A stretch of DNA of 64,000 nucleotides from Vulcanimicrobiota bacterium (GTDB lineage: Bacteria > Vulcanimicrobiota > Xenobia > Xenobiales > JADMJV01): positions 381,495 to 445,494 of the forward strand of contig JAHBVR010000002.1 of assembly GCA_019637395.1 (NCBI GenBank). The letters are read 5' to 3'. Made by a program: the position numbers and the translations under genes. Of the stretch, positions 35,399-43,841 are shown piece after piece; within the stretch, counting starts at the first letter, position 1; every line of letters starts with the position of its first letter. The notes below the pieces were generated by a model. It had not been told where the DNA came from. It saw nothing but the letters and a program-made list of their open reading frames with translations, and made no database searches.

Positions 35399-36948
35399 AA
35401 AGAATTCTATTGGGGCTAGCTCTGGCCAGCCTGCCGGTGTCCGCCCAGTCCCTGGACACCAGGCCCGAACCGCAGGCTGAAACTCGTCACGTCGATCACT
35501 TTGTGGTGGAGGGCAGTAGCCTGCTGCCCAAGGAAAAGCTTGACGAAGTGCTGCGCGTCTACGAGGGCAAAGATCTGACGCTGGCCCAGATGAAGGAGGC
35601 GGCTGCCGACATCACTTCGCTCTACCAGCGCAGCGGATTCTATCTGGTGCGCGCCATCATTCCCCAGCAGGCCTTTGATACCGGTCTGGTCCGTATGCAG
35701 GTGGTCGAAGGCAAAATTGGCGAGATTAAGGTCGAGGGAGCCGAATATTACGATCCCGATTTCATCCGCGAGCGTTTCCAGGTGGCCGTCGCGGACCAGA
35801 ACTTCAAGGCCGACGATTTCACCCGGGCTATGGCCTTGCTCAACGAACTCTCCGATCTGGAGGTGAAAGCCGTGCTGGCGCCTGGTAAAGAGCCGGGTAC
35901 GGCCGACGTGACTCTGCAGGTCAAAGACGCCCTGCCCTTGCATGCTTCGCTCGACTACAACAACTACGGCACGCCTCAGACCGGCCAGAACCGGGTCGGC
36001 CTCGATATCGAAGCGGGCAACCTGGCCTTCCAGGGCGATATGCTGACCATCCGCGGCGTTTACGGATTTCCCAGCCGCAACAACACCTTCGTGCAGGCCC
36101 AGTATCTGACGCCCGTCAATCTGCAGGGCACCACCGTCGGTTTTAGCTACGCTAACGGTGCCTTCGCCGTCTCCCAAGGTCTGGGCGCTATTCTGGACGT
36201 GCGCGGCAACGCCGATGTTTTCACCCTGTCCGCAGCCCACCCGCTCGACCGCGATCTGGACTTCTCCTCCAATCTGGGTGTCTCGCTGGCCCACAAAAAC
36301 ATCGTCAACAACTTCTTCGGCGGGGCCTTGCCCTTCTCGCACGACGAATACACCATGGGCAAGCTGACCTATTCGGCCGACTGGCGCGGTCCAGACGGTC
36401 GCACTTTGCTGCAGGCCAGTTGGGCCCAGGGTTTGGGCGGCACGCCTTCGAGCGATCCGCTGGTCAGCCGGGCCGGGGCCAACGGCCGCTTTTCGCGCTT
36501 CAACCTGGACGCCGCCCGCGTGCAGCGGTTGGACGAGGGTCTTTATTTCGTGCTGCGTGGTTCCGCCCAATACGCCACCACTCCGCTCTACGTCGGTGAA
36601 CAGTTCGCCCTGGGCGGTCCGGACACGGTGCGTGGCTATCAACAGGCGGAACTGTTAGGCGACAATGCATACTTGCTGGGGGCCGAGCTGCGCTGGTCGC
36701 CCTTTGAGGAGCAGCCGGATGTCTTTCAAGTGGTTGCCTTCCTGGACCATGGCGGAGTCGGCTTGAAGCAATTGCTTCCAGGAGATTTTGCCGCGGGCAA
36801 CCATCTGACCGGCACCGGCTTTGGTTTCCGTTGGGCGCTGGCGCCCAAGACCAATCTGCGCTTCGACGTGGGCTTTCCACTTACGGCCCGACCCGGCCGC
36901 AACGTCGGCGACCCGGCCATCTACGCCGGACTACAAACGAAGTTCTGA
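35395..36948 (+). CDS. Two-partner secretion outer-membrane transporter TpsB (ShlB/FhaC family)
   Basis: 517 residues. Signal peptide to about residue 19; POTRA domains at about 35-175 (VDHFVVEGSSLLP, and VVEGKIGEIKVEG at the second); then a barrel of repeating beta strands, with the TpsB loop-6 signature VRGY in GGPDTVRGYQQAELLGDNAY. The C-terminus ends YAGLQTKF with a terminal Phe typical of outer-membrane barrels. It moves TpsA across the outer membrane. The GTG start overlaps the tpsA stop by 4 bp. Confidence 0.93.
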   Translation: MKRILLGLALASLPVSAQSLDTRPEPQAETRHVDHFVVEGSSLLPKEKLDEVLRVYEGKDLTLAQMKEAAADITSLYQRSGFYLVRAIIPQQAFDTGLVRMQVVEGKIGEIKVEGAEYYDPDFIRERFQVAVADQNFKADDFTRAMALLNELSDLEVKAVLAPGKEPGTADVTLQVKDALPLHASLDYNNYGTPQTGQNRVGLDIEAGNLAFQGDMLTIRGVYGFPSRNNTFVQAQYLTPVNLQGTTVGFSYANGAFAVSQGLGAILDVRGNADVFTLSAAHPLDRDLDFSSNLGVSLAHKNIVNNFFGGALPFSHDEYTMGKLTYSADWRGPDGRTLLQASWAQGLGGTPSSDPLVSRAGANGRFSRFNLDAARVQRLDEGLYFVLRGSAQYATTPLYVGEQFALGGPDTVRGYQQAELLGDNAYLLGAELRWSPFEEQPDVFQVVAFLDHGGVGLKQLLPGDFAAGNHLTGTGFGFRWALAPKTNLRFDVGFPLTARPGRNVGDPAIYAGLQTKF

Positions 36949-36952
36949 TTTC

Positions 36953-37552
36953 ATGAGTCGCAAGCGGTTGGAACTGATCGTGGTGGTGGCCGTGGTCGGC
37001 CTCTCCGCCGCTTTTTTTGCCAGCCCTCCCGAGCCGGGCGAAGTGGCCACGCCGGAGAGCCTTGGCACACCCAGGACGGCTGCCGTTTCCGGAGGAGCAG
37101 TGGGGGAGCCGAGTTGGGGAGACAATCCTTGCCTCGTCGACCTGCACGAAGGTCAACTAAACCTGGTCTTCAAGAATGACGGCCCGGCCGACTACCATCT
37201 CTACCGAGGCCAACACTTTCAAATCGTGCTGGCCACGCCCAAGCAAATTGTGGTGGCCGCCGACTACCAAAGTTGCCCCCTGGATTCCGTGCACGACTGC
37301 TATCACTACGAAATTTTCAACGTTCCCGCCGGCCGGACCAAGATGATGAAGTTGGGCAAAGCTCCCAACTCCATGAAAACATTCCCCGCTCAGGTGCCGG
37401 CTATCTACCGCACCTATCCCAATTCTGGCGGTCGCCCACGGGCCGGCGTTGCTGACCCTTCGGTTCCTCACGCCGCTGATATCCTGGTCGCAGCGATGAT
37501 CGCAGTAGCCTGGGATGCGATAGACTTTTCAGGACACTTCGTGGGTGGGTGA
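36953..37552 (+). CDS. Membrane-anchored or secreted protein of the tps locus
   Basis: 199 residues from ATG 36953, four bases after the TpsB stop. A hydrophobic N-terminal segment (LELIVVVAVVGLSAAFFA) serves as signal or anchor. The mature part has a beta-rich domain (GQLNLVFKNDGPADYHLYRG) and cysteines in SCPLDSVHDCYHYEIF. Unknown family. Its position as third gene of the operon suggests a helper for export or surface retention of TpsA. Confidence 0.6.
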   Translation: MSRKRLELIVVVAVVGLSAAFFASPPEPGEVATPESLGTPRTAAVSGGAVGEPSWGDNPCLVDLHEGQLNLVFKNDGPADYHLYRGQHFQIVLATPKQIVVAADYQSCPLDSVHDCYHYEIFNVPAGRTKMMKLGKAPNSMKTFPAQVPAIYRTYPNSGGRPRAGVADPSVPHAADILVAAMIAVAWDAIDFSGHFVGG

Positions 37553-37654
37553 ATAGCAATCGAGCACCCGGGCAAAGACGTCCTGCGCAGTGGACCGGCA
37601 GTTTCCGTCTCCAAAGTCCCATAGGCAAGCTCATGTTTGGGAGAGAGGTGGAGG

Positions 37655-38407
37655 TTAGAGTTCGAAGGCCGGGCTGAAGCCGACTCCATCGGCTTCCGGG
37701 GTGCGATCCAGGCGTTCGCGCAGGTAATTATAGACGCGCACCATGGAGAAGTAAAAGACGCCGAGAATAAGCCAGTTCACCACTCCCAGGGACCACTGAA
37801 TCCCGGTGCGCACGGCTGCCGGTTGGTGCAGCAAACCGTAGGTTACGAAGCAGCTGGGAGCCACCGTCAGCAGCATGCTTAAGAGCCACTGACCGAAGAT
37901 AATGCTATAAGCCGAGGGGTCAGCCCCCATTAGAGCCTGAGCGCGGCGCAGAGCGGCCGGTCCTGAGATGCCTTCAACGGTGGTGACCACCCAGCACAGC
38001 ATCTGGCGGTAGCCCCAGATAACGCCGGGCACGATCAGCAGAGTAAATCCCAGGATCAGCCAGAACCAGCGCACAATCATCGTCCAGATCAGGGCGGGCC
38101 AACGGCGCAGAGCCAGTTTGACCGCCTCCAGCCCACTCGGTTGGGGACTATGCAGGGCCTGAAGGGCGAAGTCGATGATGGTTCCGTAGACCAGGCACGC
38201 CAGCAGAGCGTTGAAAACGTACAATCCGTAGACCAGCGCCATGGTGGTCTCGAAATTGGTTCCGGGCAGGTGACTGGTCACATAGGTGGCCGGCGAGTAG
38301 AGCACGATATTGGCCAGCCCCACCACCAGGAAAAAAGGCCAGTGCCGGGCGACCTGGCCGACGGACTCGCCCAAGACTGTTCCAAAGCTCAATTTTTCAT
38401 CATACAT
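37655..38407 (-). CDS. Integral membrane protein, about six helices
   Basis: 250 residues with around six hydrophobic segments, including WPFFLVVGLANIVLYSPATY, IVRWFWLILGFTLLIVPGV and WLLSMLLTVAPSCFVTYGLL, and a conserved-looking WGYRQMLCWVVTTVEGISGPAALRRAQALM amphipathic helix. This arrangement is typical of the YciC/DUF975-like group of small membrane proteins with unknown function. There is no obvious ribosome site. The interval 37553-37654 before it holds nothing I can identify. Monocistronic. Confidence 0.6.
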   Translation of the reverse strand: MYDEKLSFGTVLGESVGQVARHWPFFLVVGLANIVLYSPATYVTSHLPGTNFETTMALVYGLYVFNALLACLVYGTIIDFALQALHSPQPSGLEAVKLALRRWPALIWTMIVRWFWLILGFTLLIVPGVIWGYRQMLCWVVTTVEGISGPAALRRAQALMGADPSAYSIIFGQWLLSMLLTVAPSCFVTYGLLHQPAAVRTGIQWSLGVVNWLILGVFYFSMVRVYNYLRERLDRTPEADGVGFSPAFEL

Positions 38408-38479
38408 AGGGCATAGTTTAGCATAGATCTACCATCAAGTCCTGGTTCGCGCCCAGATGTCGTCGTGTCTGCGATATGA

Positions 38480-38500
38480 AAAAGACCCCTTGGGGCCTGA
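38480..38500 (-). terminator. Terminator after the stress-protein gene
   Basis: On the minus strand GGCCCC-AA-GGGGTC forms a short stem followed by TTTTTC, 4-20 bp after the stop at 38505. Confidence 0.65.
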
Positions 38501-38504
38501 AGAG

Positions 38505-39116
38505 TTACTCGATGATGACGGCGGACCGGTTGCGCTCGCGCTCGGCCTGCAATTCCGCCGCCGTGAGCGGAGCCGCGGCCTCATCGTAGCGATCCCAACC
38601 GCCGGTTTTCCAGCGCAATTGGCGATTGGCCAGGTCGACCGGGTTATGGCGATGGAGAATCTCCTTGGCCAGGTCGACTCTGTCCTCTTCGGTCTGCACC
38701 ACCACCAGCGAGCCGCCGCGGCGAATGCCCTCGGCGTAGCTTTCCGTTTGATCCCGGGGAACGCCCAGTCCGGCCAGGGTGCCGAGCACGCTGCCGGTCA
38801 GCGCTCCCAGGCCGGCCCCGGTGATCCAGCTGGTCAGCAATCCTCCGGCCGCCAGAATCGGCCCGATGCCGGGCACGAAGAAAAAGCTCAGGCCGACTAC
38901 CAGGCCGCCCAAGCTGCCTACCGCCGTGGCCGCTTCGGTCACTCCCTCGGTGACGTCATGAATCTGGCCGGCTTCGTTGAACTGGGCCGCATAGTCGGCG
39001 TCGCCGGCGTTGGCCACCAGATTCACATCCTCAGCGGCAAAACCCGCTGCCGTCAGCTCGGAAATGCTGGCCTGGGCTTGCTGCAGGCTGTCAAAGAGTG
39101 CGTTCACAGTTCTCAT
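38505..39116 (-). CDS. General-stress-protein 17M/YflT-like protein with glycine-rich membrane segment
   Basis: 203 residues. N-terminal YflT domain: TVNALFDSLQQAQASISELTAAGF; then two hydrophobic Gly/Ala-rich stretches (SLGGLVVGLSFFFVPGIGPILAAGGLL, GLGALTGSVLGTLAGLGVP); then the characteristic ESYAEGIRRGGSLVVVQTEEDRVDLAKEIL. This is the DUF1269/YflT group of stress-induced proteins. AGGAGGACGAT precedes the ATG. The end has charged residues (AELQAERERNRSAVIIE). It is next to a universal stress protein, consistent with a stress island. Confidence 0.75.
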   Translation of the reverse strand: MRTVNALFDSLQQAQASISELTAAGFAAEDVNLVANAGDADYAAQFNEAGQIHDVTEGVTEAATAVGSLGGLVVGLSFFFVPGIGPILAAGGLLTSWITGAGLGALTGSVLGTLAGLGVPRDQTESYAEGIRRGGSLVVVQTEEDRVDLAKEILHRHNPVDLANRQLRWKTGGWDRYDEAAAPLTAAELQAERERNRSAVIIE

Positions 39117-39205
39117 ATCGTCCTCCTGGTTGCGTGTCTACCAGCATAGACCGAGCATCGAAAGGGCGAACCGTGCCGCGGTCATCTGCCGCAGGGACAG
39201 CGGTA

Positions 39206-40081
39206 CTATGGGGAGGGATGGGTCGGGAAGGCCAGAACCGGGCAGGCGGCCTGACGAGCTACCTTCTCGGTGGTCGAACCCAGAATAAAGCGGCGGAAAC
39301 CGGTGCGTCCATGGGTAGACATGGCGATCAAGTCGCAACCATTCTGCTCAGCGAAGTGCAGAATGGAATCGGAGGCCTCGCCGTCGATTACCTGAGGTTC
39401 CAGGTTCAAGCCGTGATTCTCGAGATGCCCCAGTTGTTCTTTTAAGTGGGCCACATAACTGGTGACTTCCTGAGGATTGTTGAGCAGCGTGTAGTCGCGA
39501 GCGGTCAGGCCGGTGGCGCGCAATACGCTCACCCGGGCTCCTTCCGCCAAATACGGGCCTACCCTGGCCAGCACCTCGCGCGAACTGGCCGACCCGTCGA
39601 CGGGCACCAGCACGTGATGAAAGTCGCCGTTCGGCGAGGGCAGCGCCTGGGGGCGCAACAACAGCACCGCGCTCTCCACGTGGCGCAACACAAACTCGGC
39701 GGTGCTGCCCAACAACCAGCGGGCCATGCCGGTGCGCCCGTGGGAGGCCATCACCACCAGCCGGCAGGCCTGGTCCACCGCCAACTGGCTGATCACTTCT
39801 TTGGGAGCGCCCAGCGGCGTATGCAACCGCACCGTCACCCCGGGGAAGCGTCCCGAAAGACTCTCCAGATACTCGCGGGCACCGTCCTGAGCCTGTTGGG
39901 TGAATTCGTGCCCCAGATTGGGGTAAAGCTCGGGAGCGGTGCTCAGCAGGGGAGCGGTAACGCGCACCAGGTGCAGTTCGGCTCCCAGCCGTCGCGCCAA
40001 ACCGGCGGTGGTGTCGATGGCCGTTTCCGAAAACTCGGAGCCATCCAGGGCCAGTAAAATCTTTCGCTCATCCAGATGCAT
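39206..40081 (-). CDS. Universal stress protein, tandem UspA domains
   Basis: 291 residues, two USP domains (1-145 and 150-290). Each carries the ATP-binding G-x2-G-x9-GS/T motif: ASHGRTGMARWLLGST and STHGRTGFRRFILGST. Both N-terminal domain starts are ILLALDGS and VLVPVDGS. This is an ATP-binding stress regulator in the cytoplasm, often induced by starvation or hypoxia. AAGG precedes the ATG. Confidence 0.93.
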   Translation of the reverse strand: MHLDERKILLALDGSEFSETAIDTTAGLARRLGAELHLVRVTAPLLSTAPELYPNLGHEFTQQAQDGAREYLESLSGRFPGVTVRLHTPLGAPKEVISQLAVDQACRLVVMASHGRTGMARWLLGSTAEFVLRHVESAVLLLRPQALPSPNGDFHHVLVPVDGSASSREVLARVGPYLAEGARVSVLRATGLTARDYTLLNNPQEVTSYVAHLKEQLGHLENHGLNLEPQVIDGEASDSILHFAEQNGCDLIAMSTHGRTGFRRFILGSTTEKVARQAACPVLAFPTHPSP

Positions 40082-40094
40082 AACGAAAACCTTC

Positions 40095-40961
40095 CTAACC
40101 TTTGAACATCAAAGTGGATAACAGCCGGCGCAGCCGATCCAGTTCGCCGGCGCGTAAAAGTTCCACCCGCAGGCCTTTCTGACCGCGCGCCGCATAGGCA
40201 AAAAGGAGCGAACTACTCGGACCTTTCCACTCCACCAGGTAGCCGTCGATGCCCTTCTTGCTGGAGAATGGCTCCATGCCCACGCGCTCTTTCAGCTTGG
40301 GGTTTTCTTGGGAGGCCTGACTGCGTGCCCAACCGCGCACCATGTCGGTCGGTCCCAGCGTATAACCGGCTACCCGCGCCACCGGCTCCCCCCCTACTGT
40401 GAGTAAATCCGGCTCCTTCCAGGCCCAGCCGGTGGGCAATTCAAAGGCCCAGTCGCCATATTTCTGCTCTCCGCCGGGAGCCACTTCTTGAGTTTGAATC
40501 AGGGTGAAGCTCCGCAGAATGTGGTCCAGCAGGGGAGTGGCACAGGTCAAATGCAGCCGCACCGTGCCCTTGGGCGACTTTATGTAGCAGAAGGCATCGG
40601 TATTCTTCTGGAGCAAAACCCCTTCCCGCCCGGCCACCGTGCGGCTGCTTCGAGAAAAACCGCGCTCTTCGAGATTAAACTGTTCCTGGCCGATGGTACT
40701 GACCTCCCCCAACCAGCACACCTGAAAGGAGCCGTCGTCGCCGTTCCAGGATTCGCCCAGGGGGTAGGGAAACCTGGCCACCGAGAACTGTTTCCAGCCA
40801 GTGGGCACCTCGAAGCTCCAGCCTAAAGGCCGGGCCGGATCAGCCTCCTGGTTACGGTGCTGGGCCCACTCCTCGGCCGCATGGGCAGACCAGGTAAGCA
40901 GGCCGGCCAATGCGAAGCGCTGCGCGAGTTGTAAGCAATAGGAGCGTGTATTTCGTGGCAT
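40095..40961 (-). CDS. Secreted protein with two PsbP-like halves
   Basis: 288 residues with a signal peptide (LAQRFALAGLLTWSAHA). Two related parts follow: LGWSFEVPTGWKQF ... DHILRSFTLIQT (about 45-155) and GDWAFELPTGWAWKEPDL ... LRRLLSTLMFKG (about 168-285). The F-E-(V/L)-P-T-G-W motif and C-terminal L-x-x-F/L pattern resemble PsbP/Mog1-like folds. Function unknown. Its ATG lies inside the start region of the ATPase gene on the opposite strand, so the two 5' ends overlap by 7 bp. Confidence 0.65.
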   Translation of the reverse strand: MPRNTRSYCLQLAQRFALAGLLTWSAHAAEEWAQHRNQEADPARPLGWSFEVPTGWKQFSVARFPYPLGESWNGDDGSFQVCWLGEVSTIGQEQFNLEERGFSRSSRTVAGREGVLLQKNTDAFCYIKSPKGTVRLHLTCATPLLDHILRSFTLIQTQEVAPGGEQKYGDWAFELPTGWAWKEPDLLTVGGEPVARVAGYTLGPTDMVRGWARSQASQENPKLKERVGMEPFSSKKGIDGYLVEWKGPSSSLLFAYAARGQKGLRVELLRAGELDRLRRLLSTLMFKG

Positions 40962-41971
40962 CGGATCAGACTTTTGCCCCTCAGGGCGCAGCCCCCTTCA
41001 ACCCTCAGCAAATGATGCAGATGATGCAAATGATGCAAATGATGCAATCCATGCAGCCGGTCGACCCCTCAGCCCAGCCCTTCGTCACGCCCCAATCCCA
41101 GGATCCCGGTCTGGACGCCAGCCTGGAAGCGGAATTCGTACGCCCTTCCCAATTGGGCACGCTCATCCGCGAACAGGAAAGTTTGCCTTTCCAATCCGTG
41201 CTGGATCGTCTCTGTCTGAAGCCGGACGGTACCCCCCTGGGCGGATTGCCCAAAGGCTGCACCATCGCCTTTGCCGGCCCGCCCGGCAAGGGCAAGACCC
41301 GTTCCTGCCTGGAAGGTCTGCTGCGCGTAGCCGCCGGCGGCACGGCCTGTCTGTTCGTGGTGGCCGAAGAAGGTTTTCTGGATGAGGGCGACTCGGGGCG
41401 CGATCCGCTGGTTTCCCGCATGGCCAAGATCGGCTGCGAGGTGCTGGCCATGGGCGAGGCCGAACTCAAGGAAAAGGTTCTCAGCCACGTCTGGGTGATG
41501 CAGGCCCAGTATCACAAAGGTCAGAGCTGGGATGATTTTATTCACAGGTATCGCTATGTGGTCGAAAGACATAAGATCAGATTGGTCGTGATCGATAGCC
41601 TCAATATGCTGGACCCGGCCAAGACGCGCACGGCCGATCACCTCAGTGCGCTCAAGACCTATAATCACGAGCACGGGGTAACCTGTATCACCATCGGACA
41701 GATTCGGGATACCGGCATGCCGGTGGGCGGCGAGGCGCTGATCCATACGGCTGACGCTGTCTTTCTGCTGGAAGAAATGAGCATGGGTTCCAAGGAAATG
41801 GGGGCTATCTGGGGAGCCGCTTATCGCGACGTGATTACCGTATTGCGCGCCGTCAAGAGCGTCACCACCAAGATCTTTCCCCACCCGGTGCGCGTCCACC
41901 AGGGGGGCGAGGGCGGGACCCTGGCCGTGCATCCGCAACATCCCGAGATGTACGCTCTTCCCCATGCCTGA
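40955..41971 (+). CDS. RecA/KaiC-superfamily ATPase (RadA-like) with Met-Met-Gln repeats
   Basis: 338 residues, starting at GTG 40955 ten bases after AGGAG. The N-terminal 60 residues hold a Met-Gln-rich run encoded by a 9-bp tandem repeat. The ATPase domain has Walker A AGPPGKGKTRSC (near 95-106), Walker B VVIDSLNML, QIRDTGMPVGGEALIHTADAVFLLEE as in RadA/KaiC, and HPVRVHQGGEGG near the C-terminus. It lacks the lon-protease-like domain of RadA. It overlaps an ATP-dependent DNA ligase by 8 bp, which suggests a repair or recombination role. Confidence 0.8.
   Translation: MASDQTFAPQGAAPFNPQQMMQMMQMMQMMQSMQPVDPSAQPFVTPQSQDPGLDASLEAEFVRPSQLGTLIREQESLPFQSVLDRLCLKPDGTPLGGLPKGCTIAFAGPPGKGKTRSCLEGLLRVAAGGTACLFVVAEEGFLDEGDSGRDPLVSRMAKIGCEVLAMGEAELKEKVLSHVWVMQAQYHKGQSWDDFIHRYRYVVERHKIRLVVIDSLNMLDPAKTRTADHLSALKTYNHEHGVTCITIGQIRDTGMPVGGEALIHTADAVFLLEEMSMGSKEMGAIWGAAYRDVITVLRAVKSVTTKIFPHPVRVHQGGEGGTLAVHPQHPEMYALPHA
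41012..41047 (+). repeat. 9-bp tandem repeat ATGATGCAR, four copies
   Basis: Four head-to-tail units (ATGATGCAG, then three ATGATGCAA) give Met-Met-Gln repeats near the N-terminus of the ATPase. Copy-number change would keep the frame. Confidence 0.9.
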
Positions 41972-43841
41972 AGTCGCCAGTTGGACGGAACTGGCTCGTG
42001 GCCAGCAAAGCCAGGGACTCTTTTCCTTGCTGCGCCGTTTTGGGGCCGAGGTGGCCCTCTCCGAACTCGGCCTGCCGGCGGCCGAGGTATGGGCCGGTCA
42101 AGCGCTGCTGGAAACGGAACCCGACTGCGCGGAGGAAGCCCTCGACAGCCTGCCCTTCGAAGTTTTCTGCCAGGCTTTGATAGCGCCGCTGCTGGGCCTG
42201 GCTGCCCATCTGCAGCAAAAAATCTTCGGCCAGGCGGCCCCCGAACTCAACCGTGAACAGCGCCTCCAGGTGGTGGAAAAAATGCTGGCCAGGAACATTG
42301 GCCTGCCCATGACCGAAAAAGTCGCCTGGCTGACCGGCGAACGCTTCGGCTCCAAGCGCTCCTGGACCGAAGAGCGTTTGTTGCAGTTGCTGGCCCTGAC
42401 TTATTTTTACCCCGTCGCGGAGCTACGTCAAAAAATGCTGGAAGCGGGCGGCATCGGCCCGCTGGCGGCCAGCCTGGGCCAGGCCCAGGGCGATCCGCTG
42501 GCCACCCGGGTGGTCACCCGCTGCCTGCTCGACCCGCCGCCGCGCACCCATCCCGCCTGGAACGAACTGTTGCGCCGGAGCTCCCCGCTGGAGCGTTTTG
42601 TCCTGGTCAGCCGCTTGGCCGGCAAGCTGGACCTGGTCTGGAGCGGCCGGGCCGAGGGACTGGCCCGATTGCTCGCCGGCCACTATGGGGCCGACCCGGA
42701 AACATTGCAAAGCGCGCTGGCCCTGGAAGACCTTACTCAGCTGGTGGAGCGCCTGGAAAAGGACGGGCCCGACGGCCTCAAAGCCGTCATGCTCCGGCCG
42801 CTTTCGCCCTTCCGGCCGGCCCTGGCTCAGAGTCTGGAAGGCGACCCCAAGTTTCCCTGCTGGGTGGATTGCAAGTACGACGGGATTCGTCTCTTGCTCC
42901 ACAAAGAGTGGGATTCGCTGGGCCACCTGCGCCTGGCCGCTTACACCAGAAGGCGCAATGACTGGTCGGAGATGGTCGAGGGATTGGAAGCCATGCTGCG
43001 CTCGCTGTCTCCCTACAGCCTGATTATGGATGGCGAACTGCACGGGCGCGTGCTCGACATGGAAGGTGTGGCCCGCCCCGCCAGTGTCTACGAAGTGCAC
43101 GAGTGCCTGCGCGGCGAACTGCGCATCCCCCTCAAGTACGTGGCTTTCGATCTTTTATACATGAACGGCCGGGACCTCACCGCGCAACCCTTCCAACAAC
43201 GCCGGCAGCAGCTCGAACTAATGCTCCAGGCGAGAACACAAAAACCGGGTTTGCCCCTCGAACTGGCTCAAGGGTCAGTGGTCACCGGGAAAGCAGAACT
43301 CAACCGGCTCTACGAACAATTCCGCCGCCAGGGTCACGAAGGCTGCATGGTTAAAGATCTCCAGGCCGCCTATCCTCTGGCCGTTCGCTCGCCCGCCTGG
43401 CTCAAGCGCAAGCCTTTGGAAAGCGCCGATCTGGTGCTCACGGCCGCTTATTGGGGCGAGAGTAGCCGGGAGGGGCAGCGTATGTTCGACAGCTACTCCA
43501 TGGCGGCCCGATCGAAGGAAGGCTGGCGCGAAGTGGGCACAGTGGGCGGCGTGGACGCTCGCCTGACCGCTCAACTGGTGGCGGAAATCTGGCGCAGCGG
43601 CCTGCTCACCGGTGTGCAGCGCCTGCGCGAGAGCAACCGTGGTCGGGCCGCCGGAGTCGAACTCAAACCCCACCTGGTCGTGACGGTAGCCTACGAGGAC
43701 ATTCTCTGGGACGGTCCGGCCGCCGAGGTTTCTCTGCGTTCCCCGCGCATTCTGCAGCTACGCAGCGGGGAAATGCCGCTGGAGGAAAGTACTCCTTGGG
43801 AAGACCTGCAAAGACGGGCTCTGCGCTCGCGGCTGAGTTGA
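41964..43841 (+). CDS. ATP-dependent DNA ligase
   Basis: 625 residues. Ligase motif I is CWVDCKYDGIRLLL (adenylated Lys), motif III LIMDGELHG, IIIa YVAFDLLYMNGRDL, IV HEGCMVKDL and V WLKRKPLESADLVL; the OB-fold follows to the end. The N-terminal 240 residues form a helical domain like that of archaeal and eukaryotic type ligases, including FGSKRSWTEERLLQLLALTYFYPVAEL. The class differs from the NAD-dependent LigA. The ATG overlaps the ATPase end by 8 bp. It is not the LigD (NHEJ) type; no Ku gene is nearby. Confidence 0.92.
   Translation: MPEVASWTELARGQQSQGLFSLLRRFGAEVALSELGLPAAEVWAGQALLETEPDCAEEALDSLPFEVFCQALIAPLLGLAAHLQQKIFGQAAPELNREQRLQVVEKMLARNIGLPMTEKVAWLTGERFGSKRSWTEERLLQLLALTYFYPVAELRQKMLEAGGIGPLAASLGQAQGDPLATRVVTRCLLDPPPRTHPAWNELLRRSSPLERFVLVSRLAGKLDLVWSGRAEGLARLLAGHYGADPETLQSALALEDLTQLVERLEKDGPDGLKAVMLRPLSPFRPALAQSLEGDPKFPCWVDCKYDGIRLLLHKEWDSLGHLRLAAYTRRRNDWSEMVEGLEAMLRSLSPYSLIMDGELHGRVLDMEGVARPASVYEVHECLRGELRIPLKYVAFDLLYMNGRDLTAQPFQQRRQQLELMLQARTQKPGLPLELAQGSVVTGKAELNRLYEQFRRQGHEGCMVKDLQAAYPLAVRSPAWLKRKPLESADLVLTAAYWGESSREGQRMFDSYSMAARSKEGWREVGTVGGVDARLTAQLVAEIWRSGLLTGVQRLRESNRGRAAGVELKPHLVVTVAYEDILWDGPAAEVSLRSPRILQLRSGEMPLEESTPWEDLQRRALRSRLS

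Noticed and set aside
41964-43841. LigD-type NHEJ ligase
   Set aside because: There are no polymerase or phosphoesterase domains and no Ku gene nearby; the N-terminal helical domain fits archaeal-type ligases.
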